DNA from: Microbacterium sp. TPD7012
GTDB taxonomy: Bacteria > Actinomycetota > Actinomycetes > Actinomycetales > Microbacteriaceae
Assembly (NCBI RefSeq): GCF_003075395.1
Contig: NZ_QDFV01000002.1
Location: forward strand, 682,001 to 746,000
DNA: 64,000 bases
Reading direction: 5' to 3'
Both the position numbers and the translations under genes were made by a program. The notes beneath the pieces are model-generated. The model saw only the letters and a program-made list of their open reading frames with translations, was not told the origin of the DNA and searched no databases. Below are positions 1 to 7,493 of the stretch, piece after piece. Position 1 is the stretch's first letter. The number at the start of each line of letters is the position of its first letter.

Positions 1-508
1 CGCCAAGCGCGTCGATCAGGCGATCCGCGCATTCCTCGCCGCCGATGTTCCGGGCGCCCGGCTGGAGATCTGGGGCGAGGGAGCCGAGCACGAGAAGATC
101 CAGACCCTGCTCGACGAGCTCGATGCGGGGGAGCGGATCCTGCTCGCGGGCTACACCGACGACCCGGGGCGGGTGCTCGATCGTGCGTCCGTCGTCGTGA
201 CGTCCACGGCGTTCGAAGGCCAGCCGCTCGGAGTGGTCGAGGCGCTGCTGCATGGTGCGCCCGTCATCGCCTACGACGTGCGCTACGGCATCCGCGATGT
301 GCTGCAGCAGGGCGGGGGAGTCCTGGTCCCCGGCGGCGACGTCGACGCCCTGGGCGACGCCCTGCGGCGCGTGCTCACTGACGACGAGTGGCGCGCGCGG
401 CTCAGCGCCGAGGCCCCCGCGGTCGCAGCGGCCTGGAACCCCGAGCACTCCCTCGCCGCTCTCGCCGCGGTGATCCGGGACGCGGTATCGCGTCCTTCGC
501 GCCGCTGA
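1..508 (+). CDS. Glycosyltransferase family 4 protein, C-terminal part (5' end outside window)
   Basis: The reading frame is open from base 2, so the gene begins upstream of the window. About 168 residues remain. They carry a typical GT-B C-terminal fold: a nucleotide-sugar binding half with GYTDDP, then STAFEGQPLGVVEALLHG and a G-P-V-I-A-Y-D stretch, where the E in the E-x7-E-like segment contacts the donor. The FEGQPLG-type block resembles poly(glycerol-phosphate) glucosyltransferases such as TagE. Probable role is transfer of a sugar to a cell-wall polymer or glycoprotein in the cytoplasm. The acceptor cannot be read from this part. The family call is solid; the substrate is a guess. Confidence 0.8.
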   Translation, partial: AKRVDQAIRAFLAADVPGARLEIWGEGAEHEKIQTLLDELDAGERILLAGYTDDPGRVLDRASVVVTSTAFEGQPLGVVEALLHGAPVIAYDVRYGIRDVLQQGGGVLVPGGDVDALGDALRRVLTDDEWRARLSAEAPAVAAAWNPEHSLAALAAVIRDAVSRPSRR

Positions 509-531
509 GCTCCGCGCGCTACCGGAACGGC

Positions 532-550
532 CTCGAGAGAGAATCTCGAG
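532..550. repeat. Short inverted repeat after the glycosyltransferase gene
   Basis: CTCGAGA, five bases, TCTCGAG lies 23 bases past the stop codon. It may be a weak terminator, but no T-run follows on the plus strand. It is the only structure between the glycosyltransferase stop and the sigma-type promoter at 566. Confidence 0.3.
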
Positions 551-565
551 AAAATCTCCCGAGGA

Positions 566-595
566 TGTCGATCCGGGGCATTCCCGTTCGACGTC
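566..595 (+). promoter_or_regulatory. Probable ECF42-type promoter for the DGPF-sigma operon
   Basis: TGTCGA (566-571), 17 bases, then CGACGTC (589-595). ECF42 promoters described in Streptomyces have TGTCGA at -35 and CGA/TC at -10 (recalled, not checked). The site lies about 47 bases before the DGPF start codon, so the operon probably activates itself through the sigma factor encoded second. Confidence 0.6.
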
Positions 596-641
596 TGTGA
601 TGAGAGGGTCGAGAGACGGCCCCTCGAACAAGGAGAACATC

Positions 642-1067
642 ATGAAGTACATGCTCATCATGCGCGCGACCGACGAAGCGGTGGAGTCCTTCAAGGAGAT
701 GCCGTTCGAAGAGGTCATCGAGGCGATGGGGAAGTACAACGAGTCCATGATCAAGGCCGGCGTGCTGGCCGCGGGTGAAGGCCTCACCGACGCCGCCGAG
801 GGATTCGTCGTCGACTTCAGCGCCGAGACGCCCCTGATCACTGACGGCCCCTACGGCGAGACCAAGGAGCTCTTCAACGGTTTCTGGATCATCGAGGTCT
901 CCAGTCGCGAGGAGGCTGCCGAGTGGGCGAGCCGCGCACCCCTCGGACCCGGCTCCTTCCTCGAGGTGCGCCGCGTCACCGACATGTCCGACTTCCCCGC
1001 CGACAACGAGTGGATCCAGAAGGAAGAGGGCTGGCGCGACGAGCAGGCGCAGCGCGCACAGCAGTGA
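642..1067 (+). CDS. YciI/DGPF family protein
   Basis: A 141-residue soluble protein, MKYMLIMRATDEA at the N-terminus and SAETPLITDGPYGETKELFNGFWIIEV in the middle. It contains the DGPF-type motif (here DGPYGETKE) of the YCII-related family. The start at 642 follows a good Shine-Dalgarno AAGGAG at 630-635; the longer frame from 597 has no ribosome site. The stop overlaps the sigma-factor ATG by one base (TGATG), so the two are translationally coupled. DGPF proteins are the standard neighbours and likely signalling partners of ECF42 sigma factors. Their biochemical activity is not established. Confidence 0.9.
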   Translation: MKYMLIMRATDEAVESFKEMPFEEVIEAMGKYNESMIKAGVLAAGEGLTDAAEGFVVDFSAETPLITDGPYGETKELFNGFWIIEVSSREEAAEWASRAPLGPGSFLEVRRVTDMSDFPADNEWIQKEEGWRDEQAQRAQQ

Positions 1068-2362
1068 TGGACGACTCCCCGCGCAGCGAGACGGCGCGTT
1101 CCGCCCCCGATCAGGGGTCGACGGAGCGCGCCGTCGCCGCCGTCTGGCGCATCGAATCCGCGCGCATCGTCGGTGCCCTCACCCGCATCGTCGGCGACTT
1201 CGGCCTGGCGGAGGATCTCGCGCAGGAGGCGCTCGTCGACGCGCTGCGGCAGTGGCCCGTCGAGGGAGTTCCGCGCAACGCGGCGGCCTGGCTCACCGCG
1301 GTCGCGAAGCGCAAGGCCATCGACGGGTGGCGCCGTCGCGAGCGGCTCGACGAGCGCGTCGCGCTGCTCGCCCACGACCTGGAGCGGGAGCAGGCGGAAG
1401 CGGGGGACATGCTGTGGGATCCGGATGCCGTCGACGACGACGTCCTGCGCCTGATCTTCATCGCCTGTCACCCGGTGCTCTCGAAGGAGGCGCAGGTCGC
1501 ACTCACCCTGCGCGTCGTCGCCGGTCTGTCGAGCGAGGAGATCGCCCGCGCGTTCCTCGTGCCGACGGCGACCGTGCAGCAGCGGATCGTCCGTGCGAAG
1601 AAGACGCTCGCCGCCGCGAACGCCCCGTTCGAGGTGCCGCCCCGCGAGGAGCACGCGCAGCGCCTCGGAGCCGTCCTGGGGGTGCTCTATCTGATCTTCA
1701 ACGAGGCGCACGCCGCGTCGAGCGGCCCGGACCTGATGCGGCCGGAGCTCAGCGACGAGGCGATCCGGCTCGGCAGAGTGCTGGCGGCGCTGATGCCCGG
1801 CGAGCCCGACGTGCACGGCCTGCTCGCGCTCATGGAGCTGACGGCGGCACGGTTCGCCGCTCGGGTGGACGCGAACGGCGACCCCGTGCTGCTGGCCGAT
1901 CAGGACCGGCGCCGCTGGGATCGCAGCCGCATCTCGCGGGGTCGTGCGGCTCTCGCTGCGGCGGATGCCGTCGGTCGCGGTCGCGGCGCCTACAGCCTGC
2001 AGGCAGCGATCGCCGAGTGCCATGCCGTCGCGGCATCCGTCGACGACACCGACTGGGACCGGATCGTGCTGCTCTACGAAGCGCTGGGACGCATCGCCCC
2101 CTCACCTGTGGTCGAGCTGAACCGTGCGGCCGCGGTGGCGATGGCCACGGGCCCGGCATCGGCGTTGCGCATCATCGACCAGCTGTCGTCGTCGGGCGTG
2201 CTGCGCGGCTACCATCTGCTGCCCGCGACGCGCGGCGAGCTGCTCCTGCGTCTCGGGCGGGAGGAGGAGGCGCGGAGCGAGTTCGCCGTGGCAGCGGGGC
2301 TGGCCGGAAATGACCGGGAGAGAGCGCTGCTGGATCGGAAGGCGCACGGACACGAAAGATGA
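1067..2362 (+). CDS. ECF42-type RNA polymerase sigma factor with C-terminal DUF6596/TPR domain
   Basis: 431 residues, far longer than ordinary ECF sigma factors of about 190. Residues about 20-190 hold sigma region 2 (DFGLAEDLAQEALVDALRQW, then the AWLTAVAKRKAIDGWRR stretch) and region 4 (LTLRVVAGLSSEEIARAFLV, followed by a VQQRIVRAKK recognition helix). Residues about 200-430 form the helical C-terminal extension of ECF42 proteins, with VLYLIFNEAHAAS and TPR-like repeats. No anti-sigma gene is adjacent; activity in this group is thought to be controlled by the C-terminal extension with the DGPF partner. The ATG at 1067 is chosen for its TGATG coupling to the upstream gene. A GC-rich hairpin begins inside the stop codon. 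Confidence 0.93.
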   Translation: MDDSPRSETARSAPDQGSTERAVAAVWRIESARIVGALTRIVGDFGLAEDLAQEALVDALRQWPVEGVPRNAAAWLTAVAKRKAIDGWRRRERLDERVALLAHDLEREQAEAGDMLWDPDAVDDDVLRLIFIACHPVLSKEAQVALTLRVVAGLSSEEIARAFLVPTATVQQRIVRAKKTLAAANAPFEVPPREEHAQRLGAVLGVLYLIFNEAHAASSGPDLMRPELSDEAIRLGRVLAALMPGEPDVHGLLALMELTAARFAARVDANGDPVLLADQDRRRWDRSRISRGRAALAAADAVGRGRGAYSLQAAIAECHAVAASVDDTDWDRIVLLYEALGRIAPSPVVELNRAAAVAMATGPASALRIIDQLSSSGVLRGYHLLPATRGELLLRLGREEEARSEFAVAAGLAGNDRERALLDRKAHGHER

Positions 2363-2402
2363 CCCGCCCCTCCGACAGCTGATGCTGCCGGAGGGACGGG
2401 TC
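2361..2402. terminator. Bidirectional terminator-like hairpin
   Basis: GACCCG-C-CCCTCCG, a 14-base loop, then CGGAGGG-A-CGGGTC. There are 13 base pairs with one C-A mismatch. It separates the plus-strand sigma gene from the convergent minus-strand GlsB gene and could end both transcripts. Confidence 0.6.
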
Positions 2403-2433
2403 TCTGGGGTGCTGTGCGGGCGTCAGTATCCGC

Positions 2434-2706
2434 TCAGTTGCGAGCCTTGCTGCCGCGGCCGACGATCAGGCCGTAGATCAGCAGCACGACGATGGCGCCG
2501 CCGATCGCGAGGAGCCAGGTCTGCAGGCTCCAGAACTCCTCCAGGCCCACACCGAAGATGACGGATCCGAGCCAGCCGCCCAGGAAGGCGCCGACCACGC
2601 CGAGCAGGAGCGTGACGATCCAGCCGCCGCCCTGCTTGCCCGGGAGGATCAGCTTGGCGATGGCGCCGGCGATGAGGCCGAGAAGAAGGAATCCGAGGAA
2701 ACTCAT
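2434..2706 (-). CDS. GlsB/YeaQ/YmgE family stress-response membrane protein
   Basis: 90 residues, glycine-rich and almost wholly hydrophobic: MSFLGFLLLGLIAGAIAKLI, then a GGGWIVTLLLGVVGAFLGGWLG segment and a third helix near residues 60-83, ending with basic residues. This is the usual length and three-helix layout of the transglycosylase-associated (GlsB/YeaQ) family. The biochemical role is unknown; members are often stress-induced. The ATG is preceded by AAAGGAGCAGACC, a good ribosome site. It appears to be transcribed alone. Confidence 0.9.
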   Translation of the reverse strand: MSFLGFLLLGLIAGAIAKLILPGKQGGGWIVTLLLGVVGAFLGGWLGSVIFGVGLEEFWSLQTWLLAIGGAIVVLLIYGLIVGRGSKARN

Positions 2707-2816
2707 GGTCTGCTCCTTTGTGTTGCGAATACCCGTGGTGTCGGGTCTCGCAGATGACTATGCCGTTCGACTATCCGCGAGGACACCCCCTTGCGCGCAC
2801 CTCCCCGGGTATGGCA

Positions 2817-2848
2817 AGAGGCCCGCCTCCCCAGGGAGACGGGCCTCT
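2817..2848 (-). terminator. Hairpin downstream of the Bax-inhibitor-1 gene
   Basis: AGAGGCCCG / CGGGCCTCT with an inner CTCCC-CA-GGGAG pair gives a nearly continuous 14-bp stem, 33 bases past the stop of the minus-strand gene. There is no long T-run. Confidence 0.55.
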
Positions 2849-2880
2849 CGACGAGGTCTCTGATCAGCTGATCATCGTGA

Positions 2881-3789
2881 TCAGTTGCTGCGGACGATCG
2901 CGATGATGCGCAGGATCTCGACGTAGAGCCAGACGACCGTGACCATGATGCCGAAGGCGCCCATCCAGCCGAACTGGCGCGGAGCGCCGTTGCGGACGCC
3001 CTGCTGGATCTGGTCGAAGTCGAGCACCAGCGAGTACGCGGCCATGATGACGACGAGCACACCGATGATGAGTCCGAGCGGGATTCCGGCGATCGACGCG
3101 CTCAGCAGGCCGAACGCCTGTCCCTCGGGCAGCACGCCCGTCCACATCAGGACGAGGTTCAGCAGCGAGAAGACGAGGTAGCCGACCATGGCGATCATGA
3201 AGACCTTGGTGGCCTTCTTCGAGGCGCGGATCTTGCCGCTGGCGAAGAGGGCCAGCGTGACGCCGACGACGGAGACCGTCGCGAGGGTCGCCTGGAAGAC
3301 GATGCCGGGGTAGATGACCTCGAAGAACGCCGAGATGCCACCCACGAAGAGGCCCTCGAAAGCCGCGTAGGCGAAGATCAGCGCGGGGCGCACCTTCTTG
3401 CGCGACGTGAAGGTGATGACCATGGCGAGCACGAAGCCGCCGAGGGCGCCGATGATCCACGGCAGCATCGAGACGCCGCCGTACGGGTTCATCTGGACCC
3501 CGCCGAGCGTCCAGACCCAGCCGACGGCCGCGGTCACGAGAAGGATGGCGAACAGGCCGGCGGTCTTCCAGACGGTGTCCTCGACGGACATCCGGTCGGT
3601 CTCGATGGCGCCGGCGGGAGGTGCCGCGTACATGCCCTCGAGCTGCGCGTTGGCCGCGGCATCCATCGTGGCGTGCTGGAAGGAGGCGTTCTGCGCACCC
3701 TGAGCGGCCTGCGGTCCGCCCGGGTAGGTCGCGACATTGCGCGGATCCTGCTGCTTGAACGCCGGGTTGTTGAAGGCGAAGTTGCTCAT
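2881..3789 (-). CDS. Bax inhibitor-1/YccA family integral membrane protein
   Basis: 302 residues. An N-terminal cytoplasmic tail of about 75 residues (MSNFAFNNPAFKQQDP...) precedes seven hydrophobic segments: AGLFAILLVTAAVGWVW, MLPWIIGALGGFVLAMVI, ALIFAYAAFEGLFVGGISAF, VFQATLATVSVVGVTLALF, VFMIAMVGYLVFSLLNLVL, GLIIGVLVVIMAAYSLVLDF and the last near the C-terminus. The long tail and LDFDQI motif in TM6-7 are typical of actinobacterial BI-1 proteins. The family forms pH-sensitive calcium leak channels in other bacteria (known for YetJ); the role here is unproven. Monocistronic. Confidence 0.93.
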   Translation of the reverse strand: MSNFAFNNPAFKQQDPRNVATYPGGPQAAQGAQNASFQHATMDAAANAQLEGMYAAPPAGAIETDRMSVEDTVWKTAGLFAILLVTAAVGWVWTLGGVQMNPYGGVSMLPWIIGALGGFVLAMVITFTSRKKVRPALIFAYAAFEGLFVGGISAFFEVIYPGIVFQATLATVSVVGVTLALFASGKIRASKKATKVFMIAMVGYLVFSLLNLVLMWTGVLPEGQAFGLLSASIAGIPLGLIIGVLVVIMAAYSLVLDFDQIQQGVRNGAPRQFGWMGAFGIMVTVVWLYVEILRIIAIVRSN

Positions 3790-3867
3790 TGGTGGGCCTC
3801 ACTCCAAAAGGGGGTCGTAGGTCGCTTTCCTCTACGATACCCGCGTGGTGGCGGGTGTGGGGTGTTC

Positions 3868-3873
3868 TACGCT
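3868..3873 (+). promoter_or_regulatory. -10 box of a leaderless promoter (glycerophosphodiesterase)
   Basis: TACGCT lies six bases before the GTG at 3880. There is no room for a Shine-Dalgarno site, so the transcript probably starts at the start codon. Confidence 0.55.
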
Positions 3874-3879
3874 GAGAGC

Positions 3880-4866
3880 GTGCCAAGGAAATCGCCCCTC
3901 GTCATCGGGCATCGTGGTGCGCCCGGCTACCGCCCGGAGCACAGCCGTTCCTCCTACGAACTCGCACTGGCGATGGGCGTCGACGCGGTGGAGCCCGACG
4001 TGGTGGCCACGAAGGACGGCGTCCTCGTCGTCCGCCACGAGAACGAGATCTCCGGCACGACCGACATCGCCCGGCATCCGGAGTTCGCCGACCGCAAGAC
4101 GACCAAGCGCGTCGACGGGCAGGCGCTGACGGGCTGGTTCACCGAGGACTTCACCTGGGCGGAGCTGTCGACCCTGCGCGGGCGCGAGCGGCTGCCCGAG
4201 GTGCGCGCCTCCAGTGCGAGCTTCGACGACTCGCAGGCGATCCTGCGTCTGCGCGACGTGCTCGACATCGTGCGCGAGGGGTCGGCGGAGCACGGCCGCG
4301 AGATCGGCGTCGTGCTCGAGGTAAAACACGCGACGTACTTCGCCAGCATCGGCCTGGATCTCGCACCGCTCATCGAGAGGGAGCTCCGGGATGCGGGCTG
4401 GGCGGACGGCGAGCTGCCGCTGATCATCGAGTGCTTCGAGTCCACCGTGCTCGGCCAGCTGCGCGCACGCGGGATCTCCGCGTCGTACGTGTATCTCATC
4501 GAGGCGGCGGGGCGCCCGTACGACCTGCTCGTCGCCGAGGGCAAGCAGGCGCTCACCTACAAGGCGACGGTCACGCCGCACGGCCTCGACGAACTGGTCG
4601 GCAAGGTCGACGGGATCAGCGTGAACAAGAAGATGCTGCTCGCCCGCGGCAGCACGATCGTGCCGGACGCGCACGCGCGCGGGCTCAAGGTCTTCACCTG
4701 GACATGCCGCCCGGAGAACGCGTTCCTCGCGGCGGAGTTCCGAGGGCCCGGCGGCAAGGGAGCCTTCGGCGACTACGAGTCGGAGTGGGGCGTGATCGCC
4801 CGATCGGGCGTCGACGGCGTCTTCGTCGACCACCCCGACCTGGGCGTGAGCTTCTTCCGCAGCTGA
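3880..4866 (+). CDS. Glycerophosphodiester phosphodiesterase family protein
   Basis: 328 residues. It hydrolyses glycerophosphodiesters to glycerol-3-phosphate and an alcohol. The N-terminal VIGHRGAPGYRPEHSRSSY contains the HRG...PE(H/N) signature of the GDPD TIM barrel, and VDAVEPDVVATKDGVLVVRHE supplies the E-x-D metal ligands and the second catalytic His. EVKHATYF and SVNKKMLL-type C-terminal strands complete the barrel. The GTG at 3880 starts just before the first barrel strand and sits six bases after a -10 box; longer in-frame starts would add an unrelated Arg/Gly-rich leader. No signal peptide with this start, so cytoplasmic. Confidence 0.9.
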   Translation: MPRKSPLVIGHRGAPGYRPEHSRSSYELALAMGVDAVEPDVVATKDGVLVVRHENEISGTTDIARHPEFADRKTTKRVDGQALTGWFTEDFTWAELSTLRGRERLPEVRASSASFDDSQAILRLRDVLDIVREGSAEHGREIGVVLEVKHATYFASIGLDLAPLIERELRDAGWADGELPLIIECFESTVLGQLRARGISASYVYLIEAAGRPYDLLVAEGKQALTYKATVTPHGLDELVGKVDGISVNKKMLLARGSTIVPDAHARGLKVFTWTCRPENAFLAAEFRGPGGKGAFGDYESEWGVIARSGVDGVFVDHPDLGVSFFRS

Positions 4867-4876
4867 CCTCGCGGCG

Positions 4877-5281
4877 TCAGGATCCGAGCGTACGGTCGAA
4901 CGCGCCCCTGCGGGTGGAGACGATCTCCTTGCCGAGCGGCATCAGCGAGACCGGGACCATCTTGAAGTCGGCGATGCCCATCGGGATGCCGATGATCGTG
5001 ATGCACAGCGCGATACCCGAGATGATGTGCCCGATCGCGAGCCACCAGCCGGCGAGGATCACCCAGAGCACGTTGCCCAGGAACGACCCGACGCCGGCGG
5101 TCGGCTTGCTGACGACCTCGCGGCCGAACGGCCAGATCGCGTACCGCGCGATGCGGAACGAGGCGATCGCCCACGGGATCGTGATGATCGGGATGCACAG
5201 CAGGACGCCGGCCAGGATGTAGCCGAGGAACAGAGCCCATCCCGCCAGGATCACCCAGATGATGTTGAGGATCGTGCGCAT
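4877..5281 (-). CDS. YccF domain-containing inner-membrane protein
   Basis: 134 residues with two repeated YccF units: NIIWVILAGWALFLGYILAGVLLC near the N-terminus and NVLWVILAGWWLAIGHIISGIALC in the middle, each followed by IPWAIASFRIARYAIWPFG or an equivalent. Four transmembrane helices are likely. The function of the family is unknown. It is convergent with the glycerophosphodiesterase gene (10 bases apart) and divergent from the ABC ATPase gene. Confidence 0.88.
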   Translation of the reverse strand: MRTILNIIWVILAGWALFLGYILAGVLLCIPIITIPWAIASFRIARYAIWPFGREVVSKPTAGVGSFLGNVLWVILAGWWLAIGHIISGIALCITIIGIPMGIADFKMVPVSLMPLGKEIVSTRRGAFDRTLGS

Positions 5282-5370
5282 GGATCGATTGTGTCACCTG
5301 CGATCCGAGCCGGCTGAGCATCCGCCCCGAGCTCCCGGGCCGCGCTGCACCCGGATGGCAGACTGACCGC

Positions 5371-6339
5371 ATGACCGGAATCGTCGTGGAAGACGTCAGC
5401 AGAGCATTCGGGACGGTTCAGGCCGTGCGGGCGGCCACCCTCCGCGCGGAGCCGGGGCGCGTCACCGGACTCGTGGGGCCGAACGGCGCGGGCAAGACCA
5501 CGCTGCTTCTGATGCTCGCCTCCCTGCTCGCTCCCGACACCGGCCGGATCAGCATCGGCGGCGTCGACCCCTCCGCAGACCCGCTCGCCGCTCGACGGCG
5601 ACTGGGGTGGGTGCCGGATGCGCTCGGCGCCTGGCCGTCGCTCACCGCCCGGGAGACCATCGTCACGACGGCTCGCCTCTACGACATGCCGAAGCCCGAG
5701 GCGGCGACCCGCGCTGAGCAGCTGCTGGCGCTCGTCGGGCTCGGCGACCTCGCCGATGCACCCGCGAAGGTGCTCTCCCGCGGACAGAAGCAGAAGCTGG
5801 GCCTCGCCCGCGCCCTGGTGCACGACCCCCAGGTGCTGCTGCTCGACGAACCGGCATCCGGTCTCGATCCCGAGGCGCGTGTGCACCTGCGGGTCCTGCT
5901 GCGCCGTTTCGCGGCGGAGGGCCGCACGGTCCTGATCTCCAGCCATATCCTCTCCGAGCTGGAGGAGGTCGTCGACGATGCGGTGTTCCTCGTCGCCGGG
6001 TCGGTCGTCGACGCGGCCCCGGCCCAGGCGTCGGTGCGCGCATGGCGGGTCCGCCTCGCCGGAGCGACGCCGGAGCGGATGAACGCCGACGCCTGGCAGG
6101 TCGCCTCCCTGCTGGGCCTCGCTCCCGAGTCGCTCGGATCCGACCGCGGCGCCGTCCTGGTCGGCTTCACCGACGACGACGGCGCGGCCCAGGCGCTGCG
6201 CCGCCTCGTCGAGGCCGGGCTCCCGGTGGCGGAGTTCGCCCCCGCGCAGAGCGCGCTCGAACACACGTTCCTGAACCTCCCGCAGCCCCCGGCATCCGCC
6301 CCCACCCCGCCCCCGGCCGGAACGGAGACAGGCGCATGA
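5371..6339 (+). CDS. ABC transporter ATP-binding protein
   Basis: 322 residues. The Walker A is GPNGAGKTTLL near residue 36, the signature is LSRGQKQKLGLARAL (an R replaces the first G of SGGQ), and Walker B is VLLLDEPASGLDPEA followed by an H-loop ISSHI. The C-terminal 100 residues form the accessory domain of CcmA/drug-resistance-type exporters. A -10-like CAGACT lies six bases before the ATG, suggesting a leaderless transcript. The stop overlaps the permease ATG (ATGA), so the two form a two-gene exporter operon. The substrate is unknown. Confidence 0.92.
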   Translation: MTGIVVEDVSRAFGTVQAVRAATLRAEPGRVTGLVGPNGAGKTTLLLMLASLLAPDTGRISIGGVDPSADPLAARRRLGWVPDALGAWPSLTARETIVTTARLYDMPKPEAATRAEQLLALVGLGDLADAPAKVLSRGQKQKLGLARALVHDPQVLLLDEPASGLDPEARVHLRVLLRRFAAEGRTVLISSHILSELEEVVDDAVFLVAGSVVDAAPAQASVRAWRVRLAGATPERMNADAWQVASLLGLAPESLGSDRGAVLVGFTDDDGAAQALRRLVEAGLPVAEFAPAQSALEHTFLNLPQPPASAPTPPPAGTETGA

Positions 6340-7358
6340 GTCTCGCGCACATCGGCACCGTCGCCCGCCTCGAGCTGACCCAGCGCCTGCGCAGCGTCAG
6401 CTGGTACGTCCTCCTCGGGGTGTTCGCGCTCGTCCTGCTCGGCATCACCGGGCTCGCGTTCGCCGTGTACTCCTGGGGTGACGCCGTCGGAGCCGGGGTC
6501 TACTCGATCGTCGTCAACATCGTCCTGCTGCTGGTGGTGCTGGTCTCGCCGACGCTCAGCGGCAACGCGATCAACGGCGACCGCGATGCCGCGACGCTCG
6601 CCGCGGTCCAGGTCACCGCCGTCTCGACCGGCGACATCATGATCGGCAAGCTCGTCGCCGCCATCGCGACGGGCGGCGCGTTCCTCGTCGTGGCGTTGCC
6701 GTTCCTCGCGTTATCCCTGCTCGGCGGCGGAGCGAACGCCGCCGTCCTGCTCGTCTCCCTCCTCGTCCTCGCGGTGGAGATCGTCGTGGTCGCCGCGATC
6801 GGCGTGGGACTGAGCGGACTGCTCGCGCGTCCGCTGTTCTCGGTCGCGACGACCTACCTCGTCGTGTCGGTGCTCGTGATCGGCACGCTCATCGTCTTCC
6901 TCCTCGGCGGGATGGCGGTGCGCGGCGAGGCGACCAGCTATCACCGTCCGTACGACTCTTCCGGGAACGTCGACTGCGAGCGCTGGGAGAGCAACAGCTA
7001 CGAGGTGCCGCGGTTCGATCTCGTCTGGTGGGCGCTCGCCGCCAACCCGTTCGTGGTGCTCGCGGATGCGACCCCGACCGAGCTCTCCGCCGACGGCTAC
7101 CCCGTCGACCTGTTCGGGCAGATCAAGTACGGGGTGCGCAGCGCGCAGCTGTCACCCCTCGAGCAGCGCTGGGACGAGTGCGATCCGAGCGGTGGCGTCA
7201 CCGGTCGGACACCGCAGGAGGTCCTCGACTCGACCGTGCCGAGCTGGTTCGTCGGTCTGGGAGTGCAGCTCGTCATCGCCGGCTCCCTGTTCGCCGGGGC
7301 GTGGGCGCGCACCCGCACGCCGGCGCGACGGCTTCCGCCGGGCACCCGCATCGCCTGA
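6336..7358 (+). CDS. ABC transporter permease (ABC-2 type)
   Basis: 340 residues, partner of the preceding ATPase through a 4-base ATGA overlap. About six transmembrane helices: YVLLGVFALVLLGITGLAF near the N-terminus, VYSIVVNIVLLLVVLVSPTL, FLVVALPFLALSLLGG, AVLLVSLLVLAVEIVVVAAI, YLVVSVLVIGTLIVFLLGG and one close to the C-terminus. Between TM5 and TM6 lies an extracytoplasmic loop of about 130 residues containing two Cys (NVDCERWESN and WDECDPSGG) that could form a disulphide. The substrate cannot be inferred. Confidence 0.9.
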   Translation: MSLAHIGTVARLELTQRLRSVSWYVLLGVFALVLLGITGLAFAVYSWGDAVGAGVYSIVVNIVLLLVVLVSPTLSGNAINGDRDAATLAAVQVTAVSTGDIMIGKLVAAIATGGAFLVVALPFLALSLLGGGANAAVLLVSLLVLAVEIVVVAAIGVGLSGLLARPLFSVATTYLVVSVLVIGTLIVFLLGGMAVRGEATSYHRPYDSSGNVDCERWESNSYEVPRFDLVWWALAANPFVVLADATPTELSADGYPVDLFGQIKYGVRSAQLSPLEQRWDECDPSGGVTGRTPQEVLDSTVPSWFVGLGVQLVIAGSLFAGAWARTRTPARRLPPGTRIA

Positions 7359-7373
7359 GCCAGAGCCCACGCG

Positions 7374-7414
7374 GCACGGGAGGTGAACGGCCACCCGTCG
7401 TTCACCTCCCGTGC
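7374..7414. terminator. Perfect 16-bp stem terminator-like hairpin
   Basis: GCACGGGAGGTGAACG (7374-7389), nine-base loop, CGTTCACCTCCCGTGC (7399-7414). It closes the ABC operon; no T-run follows. Confidence 0.65.
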
Positions 7415-7493
7415 ACGTGCGAGTCGCCGCGCGGCCACGCGGAGTCGGTGGTCTGGAGGCCTACCCGTCTGAACCCCTACCCAGGAGTCCTCC

